Below are positions 10,820-23,236 of a stretch of DNA of 64,000 nucleotides, piece by piece (position 1 is the stretch's first letter; each line of letters begins with the position of its first letter). A program made the translations under genes and the position numbers. This DNA comes from Basidiobolus meristosporus CBS 931.73. Lineage: Eukaryota > Basidiobolomycota > Basidiobolomycetes > Basidiobolales > Basidiobolaceae. Where the stretch lies: positions 117,023 through 181,022 of the forward strand of contig MCFE01000078.1 of the NCBI GenBank assembly GCA_002104905.1, written 5' to 3'. Under the pieces are notes generated by a model. The model was not told the DNA's origin. It searched no databases and saw only the letters and a list, made by a program, of their open reading frames with translations.

Positions 10820-12732
10820 CTATTTTTTCGCATCTTCATAACGTGCGCTCGGTTTCGGCGGGAGTGGGTGGGGCTTGTAATTATTGCTATGATTGTGACT
10901 CTTGGAATGTCCGTGTCTATCTCGGCGCTCCTGGTATGAAGAGCTGCCGTTTCGTTTATTGTCGTAAGGTTGTCGGAAGGAGCCATAGGGGTCGTTACGA
11001 TTGGCCTGATGGTTGCCACCTTCCCGCGATTTCTCCTCCTGCTTTTGTCTTCTTCTATTGAATTCATGACTGGCCTCATAAACGGGTAAGCTTCGAAAAA
11101 ACACAGTCAGTCATGATGAAGCGTGGCAACTAGTGGATAAATACTCACTCGCTAGGGTTGGCTGGTAGAGGTTCATACCAGAAATAATCGTGGTCCAGAG
11201 CCTCTCTGGCGGTCAACCTTTTCTTAGGGTCGAGAACCAATATCTTATTCAGCAAATCCACAGCATGTGCTCCATACCTAGCATACGAAAGAAAGGGTGA
11301 AGAAGGGTCAGTAAGCGCAGGTAGCAGTCCCGGAGATCTGGCGCTCACCGCTCAAACTCGTCCTTTAACTTGCGGGCATAGAACTTGAAGGATTTGATGC
11401 TCTCGCACCCTCCAAGTTCTCTCCAACCAGGCATCGAATCCTCCGATGGTGAGCCGCAGAGTCGGAATATCCGATCCAGTTGGTCAATATCCGAGCTACC
11501 AGGCAGAATTGGCTTCCCCTTCAATATCTCACCAAACACACACCTACATGCATCAACGGGTAAATAAGTGGTTGTCAATGTGGTATCCACCTTCACATAT
11601 TACCCCACACCCCACATATCGATAGCTGTCGTGTACTTCTTCTCGCCCATCAGCAGTTCAGGTGGGCGATACCACCTAGTGACAACACAGTTCGTATACT
11701 CCTTCTGAAGCTCAACGTCATACGGACGGGCCAAACCAAAATCTGCTATCTTGAGCACACCTTGGTTATTGATCAGCAGGTTGGCCGCTAGAAACACGTT
11801 AGTTTGGCCATTAGTTCCGAGGACAAGTTTGAACTCAGAGGTTCTATTTACCTTTCATATCTCGATGAAGGATTTTGTTCTGTGGAGATTGGAGAGTCGC
11901 TGTCAGTCAGTGAAAACACCACCCCTTTGATAACAATAAATGCGTACATTATGTAGATACATCATTCCCTCTAGCAACTGACGCATGTATAGTTTGATTT
12001 GTGGCACTGTAAAGGAAACGTTTGGATTTTCCAATAAACCGGCCAAGTCATGGTCCATGTAGGGAAACACCATGTAGATAGCACCACGCTGCCGATGGAG
12101 CCGATTACCTGATGCGAAAAATTGTCCGGTTTCAACACTGAAAGAGTAAGGAAGAAGCCTAGACAACAATACCCCTCAGTATCGCCATGTCCGTAAGATT
12201 GATGACGTTGATGTGGTTCAATGACTTGAGGATTTTGATTTCACGTAAAGCCGTGATGGGTACCTGAGTACGTAGACACGAAATGAGCAAACTATCATAG
12301 CGAAGTTCACGAGCGAAGGCTGAACATAGCGCTACTAACCCCCTCTTTCTCATTATGCATGAGGATCCGCTTTAAAGCCACTACCTCGCCAGAAACCTTA
12401 TGCCGTGCTTTGTGTACCTCCCTTAGATTGTAATGAGCACGTTGAATTGCAGCGAAAAAACAATCGTTGACCCCTAGGATGACTCACCCAAAAGTACCCT
12501 CGCCCAGTTTCTTCTCTATCTCGTAATCCTCGTAGCGTGAGCAGCCGGTGAATTTCTTTGAGTCTCTCTGTTTGTATAGTGGAGAAGCGGTGCTTGGACT
12601 GCTGGATATATACGGGGAAACCGGGACAGTTTGTGAGGTCCCATTGGAGGCGTTGGAAGGGCTAGTTCCATAGCTTGGTGGGTGTTTGTGCTCATGTTGG
12701 TCCTCAATTGAATCATCACCAGATCTCTTCAT
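10820..12732 (-). CDS. BUR1: Cyclin-dependent kinase of the BUR1/SGV1-CDK9 (P-TEFb) type
   Basis: Nine exons (12732-12488, 12421-12340, 12263-12173, 12108-11948, 11879-11852, 11787-11604, 11543-11349, 11277-11149, 11090-10820) close in phase to 461 aa. A Ser/Pro-rich N-terminus precedes the kinase. LGEGTFG is at 76-82, the ATP lysine K99 in VVALK, the cyclin-binding helix PITALRE at 111-117, HRDMK at 198-202, DFG at 218-220, and the T-loop threonine T234 in [24 protein letters not shown] is the defining signature of CDK9, which with a cyclin T/Bur2 partner phosphorylates the RNA polymerase II tail and Spt5 in the nucleus. The C-terminus ([15 protein letters not shown], then basic His/Asn/Arg-rich) matches Bur1/Cdk9 kinases. 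It is transcribed away from the ORT1-like gene. Confidence 0.95.
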
Positions 12733-13276
12733 TGTTTTACGAGCCCTACAAAAACAGTCTCTGGAGTAGAGGTTTGCCAAAAACAATCAACAGTATGGTG
12801 AGCGACCAAAAATGAAGGTCACACAGCTTGTAGAAAGGCAAGGTGATCTTTCGACAGAGTTTTAGAGGGAATTTTTTCTAGGGTTTTTTTTGTTCTTGGG
12901 TTTAGATTTAATGTACCGCGTTAACGTGAGCAGATCAAGTCTACTTCGAAGATTAATCACTTTGATTGAAACCGACTTTAAGAAATGAATCAATCAATGT
13001 CATCCCGCAGGTATGCTTAATGAATGTGGTAACTTATCGTCAAACCCGGCTGGTCATTGGCTGCTTAGATGAGAGTAACACTGACTCCTACAATATGTAA
13101 ATGCGACCGAATGAGTGTTTAGGTTTCCCTGTGAATATAATCATCGGATAAACCAACCTATAAAATTCCACTCAAGACTGGCAATCCAAGTGACTGCAGG
13201 CACCTATATAGTCCCTGTGTGTTTCTCAACCACTTGAGCTCCATTGCCGTTTTTGTCTGAAGCGTGCCTTTGGAGG
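12733..13276. promoter_or_regulatory. Divergent promoter region between BUR1 and ORT1-like genes
   Basis: A 544-bp region between two start codons. TGACTC at 13082-13087, about 190 bp before the carrier ATG, matches the core of the Gcn4/CPC1 site. General amino-acid control of an ornithine/arginine carrier would be sensible, but a hexamer is weak evidence. T-rich runs near 12885 lie on the BUR1 side. Confidence 0.35.
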
Positions 13277-14515
13277 ATGGAGTACATTCACAATTCCAAA
13301 GCAGAAAATACTGGCGGGAAGTTTGAATTGTCAAACCAGAATGGTATCCAGTTATTTGAAAAGGGCTCGACGGTTGCCGATTTGTTCTTTGGCTCGGTTC
13401 GCTGCTTAGGGTGGCTTATTTTGCCCTTTTTCATTCCCCTAATAAGCCCATTTCTGTACTCTAGGTTGCCGGAATGTTGGGCAAACTTGTTGAGTATCCA
13501 CTCGACACAGTTAAGGTTCGACTTCAATCACAGTCAGTAAGTGACAAAATGTTCGAAGGGCCTTTGGACTGCCTGAGAAAGACTATCCAACGCGAAGGCT
13601 TCTACGGGCTGTACCGGGTAGGTTCGGCATTCCATCTAGTACTCACCAAGGTAAAATATAACAATGTCACGGTTTCTTTGTTAGGGGCTTTCCTCGCCAC
13701 TAGTCGGCGCGATGCTAGAGAACTCTGCGTTATTTGTGGGCTACGCTCAAGGACAGAAGCTAATTCGGAGATTTCTCCGCCGAGAACACGAGTCGGAAAA
13801 CAAAGAGCTACTCCCGGAATTGACTCTACCCGAACTGTGTTTGGCAGGAGGATTCTCCGGAATCGCTGCCGCCTTCGTTTTGACTCCGATAGAGCTCATC
13901 AAATGCAAATTGCAGGTTCAGGAAGCCCGCATCTACGAAAGCACTATTTCCAATGAAAGTCATCCTCGGCGATTTAAAGGACCCCTCTCGATCGTTTCTC
14001 ACACGTTGAAGCACGAGGGATTGGTCGGATTCTATCGTGGAAACCTGCCGACGCTCTTCCGGGAGATTGGCGGTGGTGCTGCATGGTTTGGAGCGTACGA
14101 AGCTACCTGCCGGTGGTTTATCGCGCGGAAGCAGAAGCATGAAAGACCTAGTGAGCCGCTCACTAAAAGCTCCCTTGGCGCTGGTCAGCTGATGCTAGCG
14201 GGGGCACTGGGTGGGATGTCATACAACTTCATCTTGTTCCCGGCCGACGTTATCAAATCCCAGATGCAAACAGAAGTGCATGGGAGCAATCGCAGCATTG
14301 TGCAGATATCTAGAGAACTCTATGTAGCAGAAGGTATTCGAGGGTTCTATCGTGGCTGCGGTATCACCATGGCCAAAAGTGCGCCAACAAGCGCCATCAT
14401 CTTTTTCACACACGTAAGTAGAATGAGCTCCGCCGACGCTTCGAAACCTCAAAGGCTAACTTCTATTCTACCGTTATAGGAAACTCTCACCCGGTATTTC
14501 ACTTCAGCCTATTAG
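13277..14515 (+). CDS. ORT1: Mitochondrial carrier, ornithine/basic amino acid type
   Basis: Exons 13277-13396, 13465-13617, 13685-14413 and 14480-14515 join in phase to 345 aa. It is a three-fold mitochondrial carrier of the inner membrane. The Px[DE]xx[KR] signatures are YPLDTVK (motif at 52-57), TPIELIK (159-164) and FPADVIK in the third repeat, each followed by a QxxE/G-type helix. The GSVAGMLGKLVEYPLDTVKV region and the R/E residues in GFYRGNLPTLFREIGG match ORT1/ARG11-type carriers that export ornithine for arginine synthesis; substrate assignment remains inference from these motifs. The first 40 residues are longer than usual, and ATG 13244 would add 11 more. It is divergent from BUR1 and convergent with the MFSD5-like gene. 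Confidence 0.85.
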
Positions 14516-14846
14516 ATGCTGATATCCTGTACTGCATAGAATTGATTGTGCACCAAGTGGTTGAATTGTGGTCCCAAAGCGTTGCACCAATAAAACCTAA
14601 ACGCTGGGCTCGTTGAATACAAGGTCAGGAATTACTTTAATCTAAGTGGGAGCATTATACAAGCGCTGATTTCTCGGGGCAAATGAAGAATGCACTTTCA
14701 TCCGCCAATATATTGTTTGTTATTCTAATAAATACATGCTCACGTTCATGGTAAACAGCAGACTACTGGGGAAATTATGGACACATTGGCGCTCCTCAGG
14801 AGCTCCTTAAACACCGCAGCAGAGCGGCGGATGATTGTGAGGAGAG
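14516..14846. other. Convergent 3' region
   Basis: A 331-bp gap between the ends of the ORT1-like gene and the MFSD5-like gene. It contains AATAAA-like signals for both directions (AATAAA near 14589 on the plus strand and TTTATT-like sequence near 14730). No gene is present. Confidence 0.5.
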
Positions 14847-16654
14847 CTAGGAGCGGAGGAAGTGGATAAGCACAAACGCCAAAAATAGGTTGAGACTGCA
14901 TAACGTTAACAAGGTCGGAGCAGAGGTCGAGGCGGACTAAGCAATGCAAAGAAAGTAAATATGGCGGCAAAGTGTGTTTCCATTCAATGTAGTGTACGCT
15001 TACCGCCAACAGGATGAACACAACATAGATATTCCAAGGAATGGTGAAGAAGTTCATGATGGTGGAGCGGGATTCTTCTGGTATATACGCGCTACGCAAG
15101 GTCCCAATCATTGGATAATACATGCCGCATCCAAACTCGAAGATGTTGAAGCAAAAGAAGATCCAGTTCTGCGTCTAAAGAGCAAGGCAACGTTCAGTTG
15201 GAGAAGTTCGGTAGACACCAGCCAAAACACAAACCGAGATTATTTTGGTGCTGATCAGTGCGGAGCCGGAGATGAAGAAAGTGATTTTTCCAACGGTTTT
15301 GGGGTCCCACCGCGAGTTGGTCAGGAACTGGAAAACCGAAGACCCAATCATCATCGAGACCATGAAGCTGGAGAAGATGATTCCGTAAGGTAGCTCACTG
15401 CTCACTTTACGAGAGATTCGCTTTAGTAACTTCTCGTGGGTGAAATCGAAATCCCCAACAAACTTACCATCTGCTGCCTCAAGTATGGGCCCCCACAAAG
15501 AAATTAGGCTGAACATGGCGCCCTCAAACAGAGCCTGTATGGCCCCAACTAGGGCAACTTTTCGATCTACAGTCGAGATTAGCATGTCTTTGCATTGTGT
15601 ACCAGGCTAAAGAGTTCGTTACCGTGAATGATATGCTTGATCCCGCGATACAGCGAATCTTTGGTAGTTTCAAATTTCTGCGGAATCGCAATTAGAGACC
15701 AAGAACAAACACGTAAAATGGGTCCACAATCACCTCAGTGCCACCGTAGTTCTCGCTCCAATAGATAACTATCAACACGGCTCCGAGCATGAAGCATCCA
15801 ACCGCGGCAAAGAAGGGAGCTGCTTCCCCGAACCTCCCTACAGCGGTATCCGCGAACAAACCACAGCTGATTGCAGTAACTCCGTTCAGAAATGTGGCCC
15901 ACGAGAAGGTGGTTGACAAGGCCAGCGGCGAGAATTCTTTTCATAATGGGAGATGGTAAGCAACCCTAGCCACAAGGCAGACAAAACTAACTATGGCACT
16001 GGCTGACCTTCTTTGAGATGTTGACTAACCATCCAACTTTCGAAGATAGAATACAAAAGTGAGGTACTGATACCGCCCAAAATTTTTCCGACGAATAACA
16101 CAACGAAATTCGGAAAGGTGGCAAAGGTGCTCGAAATCGAGTAAAGCGCCGTGAACCATAAACAAACCCGCTTTCTTCCGCTACAAATATAGAAGCCTAG
16201 TCAATCATGTGCTCGTGCCGATTGGCCACACCAGCAAAAGTATGAACTGTCGCTTACTAATTATCCGCCAGAGAGCCCAGCAGCGCGCCAACCAAAGCGC
16301 TTGTGAGGTATCCGGTGATAAACAAGATTGAAATGTTATACATATCTAGGCCGTGCTTTTTGTACAGTGCGTATATGTAGGGCCCCTGAAGCCAGTCACC
16401 GGCTAGAGTGAGAACTGCCGTTAGAAGGAGGATTCAGGGCTGAAGCAAATTGTAAGTGTACCCATGACTAAACAGTATACTATCAAGTATTTGTTGCGGA
16501 ATGAGCGGTATTTCGCAGGATCATGCTTCGGCCTGGAGCTATTAGGATCTTCTTCGTCAAGAGGCAAAGGCTCTCCGCTCGCAAAACGGGCATTTACAAA
16601 CGCGAGTAAAACCGCCGGCACCGTGAGGCCGATAAAAGTTTCAGTAAATACCAT
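14847..16654 (-). CDS. MFSD5-like major facilitator (molybdate-anion transporter family)
   Basis: Nine exons (16654-16462, 16414-16258, 16180-16008, 15936-15734, 15677-15623, 15587-15468, 15404-15235, 15174-15004, 14936-14847) close in phase to about 443 aa. Family signatures are AGDWLQGPYIYALY, the ADNYGRKR loop, VGKILGGISTSLLYSIFESW, AIQALFEGAMF and LPYGIIFSSFM, as in human MFSD5 (about 450 aa), a high-affinity molybdate importer. About 12 membrane segments are predicted. The 63-nt intron at 15467-15405 is in frame with no stop, so skipping it would go unnoticed; a branch-like TACTAAA supports it. I chose ATG 16654, which opens directly into TM1 as in homologues. An upstream exon (16801-16730) can be spliced in frame but would start only 82 bp after the FRS1 stop. 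Confidence 0.88.
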
Positions 16655-16883
16655 GAAATTCAAGGAGAAGAGGCACTGACGGAAAAAGAGAGCAAAATGA
16701 TTAGGAAAACCAAAAAAAAATCAACTGACATCTGCATCTAGTAGCGAAATTCCGAAGTCTAAATTCGTTAAAGTACCCCTCAAAATAGCAATCACCATCA
16801 TCCAAATGACAAAATAAATGGATTTTATTGATCATTAGAAGTAAGACTGCAATCGAGATGGAAGAGTGGGGTTGATGGATGAT

Positions 16884-18996
16884 TTACAAGAAAGGCTCAA
16901 CTGAGAACTCGAGAGCAGAGCAGGGGAAGGGAATCTCGAAGTTACCCAGGACCTCAGGATGTAAAACACCGAATGCACCAATGACTGACGCTTCCCCACC
17001 AGCAGGGCGATAGAAAATATCAGCGCTACGGCCAGGGAAGAAGGTGGGGTTTTCAGACTCGGCGATGTAGTAGCCAGTCGACTTGGATGAGGCGGAAACC
17101 AGATTGACGTTAAGCATTTGCATGATGCGATTAAGAAGACCATGAATCACTTCGAAGTTATCGGTCTTGTTGCAATAGAGAGCGCATGCGTGACGCTCGT
17201 TGCGAGCACGACGTTCCTGAGTGTCGTCCTTGAAAACGACATCGGAGACCTCGAAGATCTTGATAGGAAGGGGCTGCTTCTTGTTGGAGCAAACGGTCTT
17301 CAATATGCCGGTAAGAAGAGCATTACGGACGACTTGGTATTCTACGGTCTTGGGGTTGGCAAGTTTAACCGCGGTATTGCCATCATCCTTCTTGTTAAGG
17401 TAGGCAAAGTTCTCGTCGTGGGAGCACAAGATCAATGGGAGGACTTCAGAGAACCCGGCCAAAGCAAATTCTCTTCTAATCAAGTCACTCAGCTTGTTAA
17501 CTGGCAGGGCACTTCCGATGGTGGTGGTCTTGGGGAAAGTCTTGGGGATGTTGTTGAATCCGTATGCGATAGCAACGTCTTCCATGATATCGCAAGGATG
17601 GAGGATATCACTTCTAGTGGGTGGGATCTCCACACTGATTTCTTTGGTTTCTTTATCAGTAACGCTAGCGTTGAGAGACATCCTGTTCAAGTGCTCAGCA
17701 ACCTCCTCAGGGGAAAGGTTGATGCCAACCATGCTGTTGATATAATCGGCATCGGTCTTGACAGTGCGGGAGCTAAGGTCTGGGTAGGTGTAGGTCTTAC
17801 CGTCGGGGTATACAACCTCAACTGGCTCGATACTCCACTTGTCGCCGCAATATTGCGAGAACATGGTAACCATAGTGTTCAAAACGATCTTTGCCTTTGT
17901 CAAATCAGTAGCAGTACACTCAATGAAGACATTCTTGGTGGTAAGCTTAATCTTAGAATGATCACCGTTGATGATGGGTGGAAGGGAGAGAACAGTACGC
18001 TTGGAGTCGTAAATGACGGGATAGACAGGGGAGTCCTTGATGATGGGCAAGAACTTAGAAAGATGCTTGTCCTTCTCGTAGAAAGCCATAAGCTGCTCTC
18101 CATCCATGCTCTGAGTTTGATTCAAGGGAATGAATTTGATTTCTTTAGGTTGTAAGGCTTCGTAGGTGAATGGGCCTTCAACAGTATCCAGATCATGGGT
18201 ACCAATGGCAACCAAAGTACGCTTTCTAAAGATTTGGGTAAACGAGCAAATCGAATACGTTTAGTCAAGGGTCAGATGTTGATCAACTCGACGGGAACTG
18301 ACCTGCAGATGTTGTTGTGCAGCTTGTCTTGCAAATCAATGAAGTTGTTGTAGTTCTCTTGGGTGAAGGTCATGTTACGCAAGATAGCACCGACAACGTA
18401 AGGTCTGATTTGAGCAGTCTAGAGAAATCCCAAGGTCACCACTACCGTCGACGCAAAGAATTAAGGAGAAATCTAATAACCTCAGGGCGAACAATCAACT
18501 GTTGAAGTTTGCCATCCTTGGGAGGGACTAATTTGTAGGTAGGAGGCTTAATCTTGTTTTGGAAAATCAGCAAGGCGCGAGAGAGACCCTCGGTACACAA
18601 CAAATCATATCTGAGAGATAGTTAGTGTTTCTATAAAAAAGGTGCATCTAGTTCAAATAACCACCTGTTGGCAGGAATGTCAATCTTCAGTAAAGGACGC
18701 TCGGAAAGATCTCCAGTATCTGTGCTGTTTCCCATCTTCGCGGCGATTTCTGCCTCTGAAGTCTATGAAGTAGGCTATAAGAGAGTGATGCGCAACAAAG
18801 TAAACAAGCCAGACGTACATCTTCTTCAAGCTCGATACCGAAGTCGAAGCATAATTCACGGAATTCGTCAGTGGCTTTAAATGAACAGTTGTCAGCGATG
18901 GGTCCCTTACTCTTTCAAAGAGTATCCAGAAAACTCACAATATTGGGTTCCAAGAATTTCGTAGAAAATTTCTTTATCGACGTTAACAGTAGGCAT
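16884..18996 (-). CDS. FRS1: Phenylalanyl-tRNA synthetase, beta subunit
   Basis: Six exons (18996-18939, 18874-18819, 18762-18665, 18610-18481, 18418-18303, 18225-16884) give 599 aa; the yeast subunit has 595. It is the non-catalytic half of the cytosolic alpha2-beta2 enzyme. The N-terminus [16 protein letters not shown] and the block [15 protein letters not shown] are typical of eukaryotic beta chains. The B3/B4 fold follows ([16 protein letters not shown], then [18 protein letters not shown]), then the B5 domain ([22 protein letters not shown]) and the catalytic-like domain ([36 protein letters not shown]). The last exon holds three quarters of the protein. The stop lies close to the MFSD5-like gene on the same strand. 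Confidence 0.96.
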
Positions 18997-19696
18997 GATT
19001 TAAGTCCTGAGGAGTTGAGAAGACCTGGAGTTCTCTACGTGGCTAAATACCAACAAAAGCTGCAAAATTAGCGCGATAAGATACTCCTCTGGCGATAGAG
19101 ATAATATTGAAAAAAAATCAAAAAAATTGTATGCTCTTCTCGATTCCTATGTTCTGATTGGCCACTGGGTGCTAACTACCACCAGTACACCAAGTTGTCC
19201 AGACGTCCCGACCCTAGCCCTAACCCTAACCGCCATAATCTTTAACTGATGATACTTTGAGAGGTATGGAGGCACCTAATACTTCTTAACCACTGCAGAT
19301 CCTATCTTCTTGGCAACTTGGCTGATATTGATTCTAGAGTAGATGAACCTATCTCACCACGAATTCTACACAATGTTTGCTTTATAAATATGACCCAGTC
19401 ATTGGATGTATACCTGCCACCACCCATATACCACAGTATCCCAATTCGCCTAATGCGTCACTTGGTGATGCATATGTAGGCTTACCTACTTCCATATACC
19501 AATGACTTGGATTCCCACATCATAGCCCATTCTTACTTAATATGTATGTGCTTGTGATCTCTAAAATTTGGAAACTGTGGAATACTGGTCGTTTCACAGC
19601 TGCAAACTTACCTGCTCAATCCAAGCCATCGATGGATTTGTTGTGTATAAAAGATGTTTATGAGATCGTGGAGAACCTATCAAAAGAGAAGTCAGC
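18997..19696. other. Divergent upstream region of FRS1 and the hydrolase gene
   Basis: A 700-bp region without an ORF. It contains the telomere-like motif at 19218-19231. The stretch 19240-19690 is AT-rich with no recognised element. Confidence 0.5.
19218..19231 (-). promoter_or_regulatory. Telo-box-like motif (CCCTAACCCTAAC) upstream of FRS1
   Basis: Two tandem CCCTAA units, preceded by a degenerate CCCTAG, lie about 220 bp before the FRS1 start. In several fungi TTAGGG motifs in promoters of translation genes are bound by Tbf1-type factors (established for budding yeast). This is orientation-opposite to the chromosome end and far too short to be an old telomere. Confidence 0.4.
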
Positions 19697-20665
19697 ATGA
19701 CAGCTGCCACCTCTAGCATTCCTTCCCACGTCAGTCGCATATTGCATTTGACCAATGGCTGTAAAATCAGCTACTCTGTAGTTGGTCCGAACGACGGATA
19801 TCCTGTAATATTCTTTCAGGGGCTTTCAGGCCATCGATTAACCACTCTTCTCTTTGACCAACTACTTGAGAAATATCATCTTCGCTTAATTTCCCCCGAT
19901 AGACCGGGTAATGGTCTTTCAGATGAACAAACCAAGGAGGAGAAACATCCACTTTGCTGTCCAAGTAAGTACTCCTAAGAGTATGACTCGAGTTACTTGA
20001 ACTAAATATCGCCTGAAGCCATCATTGCTCAGCTCCTAGAGGACCTTGGTATCGATCACTTTGCCATCTTAGCCCAGTCATTTGGCACTGTGTTTGCTTT
20101 GGCGACAACATTGAAGCTTCCTGAGAAGATCGTTGGTCCAATACAACTAGTTTCTCCTTGGATTCCATTGTCTGAGCCAGCTACCAACCCCAGCTTGCGC
20201 AACTTGCGCCATGTCCCTAATTTCCTACTTAGTGCTTCTCTAAGGACTATGGCGTGTATGCCAAAGTTAGCGCTTTCCTTCGGTTCCGTCAATGCCATGA
20301 CTACTGGCTGGAGTGCAAATGAGAAGAAGATCTACACTCCAGGCTTCTCTTCCACATATCAAGAAATATTGGCGGTGAGCACTAAAGAGAGAAGCAGTTA
20401 TGCAGCTGATGTGATTGCCTGTCTTGAAAAGGAACAACCGTTTGGGTTCTCCTACTACGAAGTAGACTACCCCATCAATATTTACCACGGTGATAAGGAT
20501 GGTATGATCCCGTTGGAAGCAGTGAACAGGATGAAATCAAAAATGTCCAACGCCACTTTGTATGTGCAGCCTGAAGGGACACACAACCTGCTGTTTGATG
20601 TCGAGATCTTGGAAATGATATTTTCGAACCTCCATGACATTTTCAAAACAAAAGCACTTTCTTAG
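19697..20665 (+). CDS. Alpha/beta hydrolase fold protein
   Basis: Exons 19697-19964 and 20019-20665 join in phase (A|CC) to 304 aa. The fold is visible: oxyanion-side loop FFQGLSGHR near 40, RPGNGLS near 73, nucleophile elbow AQSFG with Ser110, an acid in HGDKDGMIP near 253 and the histidine in PEGTHNLLF near 280. The elbow has Ala instead of the usual first Gly (GxSxG becomes AxSxG), seen in some active esterases. There is no signal peptide, so it is probably cytosolic. Substrate unknown. The gene is preceded by a TATAAA-like box (about 19646). Confidence 0.85.
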
Positions 20666-23236
20666 TCTATTTCTGAATGCATTTGTGATTTCCAGATATT
20701 CTACCCAATATATATATATATATATATATATACCGCAGTTCAAGTATCGTCCCATTCATCTTTGCAGCTGCTCGCCCTTCATGACAATACGCTCAATCCC
20801 AACAAACATCTGACCTCGGACTTGAGTGCTAGCCCTACATTTTCTGCTTGTACGGGATCCTAGATCAGCCGTCTTGAAATATGGCAGTTTCAAGAATGAG
20901 ATCCTATCAGTTGTCATGATGAGAGGGTTTTCATTAGGGTTAGTGATGTTATGGGGCTCAAATATACCTTAGATCCTATAAATATCGCTGCATGTCCATC
21001 CAATGAATCAGGTATTCTTGAGTAATTAGGCTACAGCTATTGGCAAACACAGTGTTGCAGTAGGTAGGTCTGGGCCAGTGGAAGGCTATGAAATCAATAC
21101 GATGTTTACAAACTTCCATCAAGGATTTAGAAGCGATCTATCATTCCTGATGTTGTGTGTTATTTGTCACGACATTGACAACCGTGTTGGAATTGCTATC
21201 TTACACGCATTACATAGAACTAAGCTCGCTAGTGGAGAGCTTGAATTCCTACGGCTTCACCCATGAAGGGTATGTTGCTTTCACTTGCACCAAGATGGTG
21301 TTCAGAGAATTGACAACTATCAATCTAATGGATTGCACAAGACCTGGCATGCTCAACATCATCTTTTGGATATCCGAGAAAGCTTTCCTACTCTACCGGA
21401 GTATAACAATATGAATATTCCAATATGCGAGATAAGAGCAGTGTTCAAATGGAGGTAAAGATAATGCCAGGTCTAAATGTCTAGTGCGTCCATTCCTAAT
21501 TCATACACAATTTGGTGCGGGTGCTTTGTATCATTTCTTTTTCGTATTCAAGAATAATCATAGACCTCCATAGGCGAGTGCTGTTTCTCCTTTAAGAACG
21601 GGTACCACTTTGCCATAGAGTCGATACAGTCAGTTGTTTCTGAAATTGTTCAAGTATATACTGGTGTTTGCTCTTGTCTGTGCAACCATCTTCATCCAGC
21701 GGCCATCTCCTACTCTATTAACGAGGTTCCCGCACAATTCCCCAACTTGACCTACATTTACATTTTATTCAATCAGGGCAAACAAGGAGTAAGAGTCTAG
21801 GATTGCAGTAGCGAAATCTTCTAGAGCAGTTTGGCACTGCCTTAACGGCTTCATAATGGATGAATTCGATGATGAGAAGATGCCCAGTTTATTAGCAACG
21901 GTAATACAGACGTTGTTACATATAGCAAGTCATCCATTGCTTACCCTGAACTCACTGCCGTATTTACTATAATTAGAAACTTGAAGTACCTTGGATGTAT
22001 ATTATTTGCATGACAAAAGTTACACAAAAATACTATACTGACGCTTCCAAGAGAATTTATTGTCAACCAGTTGTGTGATTGTATGTTCCGTCCCCAATTT
22101 TTCTTGGGATGTTTTATGTTATATAGACAGTACTACTTCGAAGTTCACGAGGTACTATTTACGCTTTGATTTCAATCTGAGTCCGTTTATTTTAAGTTTG
22201 CGAACACAAACAATAAGACCATTTCCCAGCCCATTGCCTGTATCTTCACTTCTGGTCCGTTCTGTTGCCTATTTACATAGATGCAGTCCTGTCTTGGATG
22301 GCTGAAATCTCACACACTATTTGTTTTGAGTACTCCAAGAGTCATTGATCGTTTTAGTACGTTGGTGGACCTCTGGTTTCTCTTTCTATGGGCACTATAG
22401 AGTAAGGTATGAATGACAAATGTCCGTCAATCACTACTACAGTATAATGTACATCAAATTAATGTTAAATAGCTATCAGAGTTCTAAGCAAACAAGGGAT
22501 TTGGATAGAGATCTAATGTAAAACATGTGACATACACATACAGCCAAAAAATTGGATGGCTCATAATTTCTCAGAAAACAGGTAGCCAGGCTTCGTACTT
22601 GGTACGTTATTTCTTCAATACTCACTTACATACTAACTCCAAGTTATTGGATAGCCCCCAACGCCAATTGCTACAAGTGGGCACAAACTCCTTTAATATC
22701 ACATTGTTTTTAGTATTTGAACACTCAAAGATGATGTTTTACTACGATCTCCTAACTGTAGGCTCCTAATGACCAGTATTCTCCAAACAAATAGGACATA
22801 CATTAGCAATAATTGCCCTCTACCACAAGAAATACAGTCTTGTGTAGGTTGGAAATCGAGCCATTTTGAACAATGAATAGAGTTGCAGCACGTTGCAAAC
22901 TACAATAATTCGCAAATTACACCTACAAGACAGCGATAACTAAAATACTCAAATCATGGCTATATGCATTGACGGTGAACAGACATTAAGGTCGGTATAC
23001 TTAGTTGCGCATGCATATGCAATCATCGCCATTCATTTAACAATATATTTTTCTGGATTAGATTCCATCTGAGACCAAGAATAGGTAACACCTTGAAAAG
23101 CTCAGACTATCCTTAAATTGGCCTGATGGTTAATGAGTGCGATCATCATTCTAAACTAATATATTACTGCGGCTAGTGAGTTTTTTAGGACTGTTAATGG
23201 TGATCTAGTTCAATTCTTAGTGTTGGTTGATAAACG
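20666..23236. other. Gene-poor AT-rich stretch
   Basis: Over 2.5 kb with only short, composition-driven ORFs. A (TA)12 microsatellite sits at 20708-20732, right after the hydrolase stop. I see no tRNA, transposon end or repeat shared with the rest of the window. Confidence 0.55.
20708..20732. repeat. (AT)12 microsatellite
   Basis: An uninterrupted AT dinucleotide run just 3' of the alpha/beta hydrolase gene. Confidence 0.95.

Noticed and set aside
11903-12169. Kinase exon starting at VETGQFF in the CDK gene
   Set aside because: That frame cannot be joined to the PITALRE exon in phase; the acceptor at 12109 (exon starting GTAATCGG) does join and gives a normal 64-nt intron.
15405-15467. 21 extra residues between two membrane segments of the MFSD5-like protein
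   Set aside because: GTAAGT donor, AAG acceptor and a TACTAAA branch-like site show a 63-nt intron that happens to be open.
16730-16801. Extra first exon for the MFSD5-like gene
   Set aside because: It can be spliced in frame, but would start 82 bp after the FRS1 stop, and ATG 16654 already begins at TM1 like homologues. Not excluded.
17118-18155. 345-codon open frame on the plus strand
   Set aside because: It is antisense to the large last exon of FRS1; no motifs or start context of its own.
19205-19231. Interstitial telomere from an ancestral chromosome fusion
   Set aside because: Only two to three repeat units, between two housekeeping genes; a promoter element is more likely.
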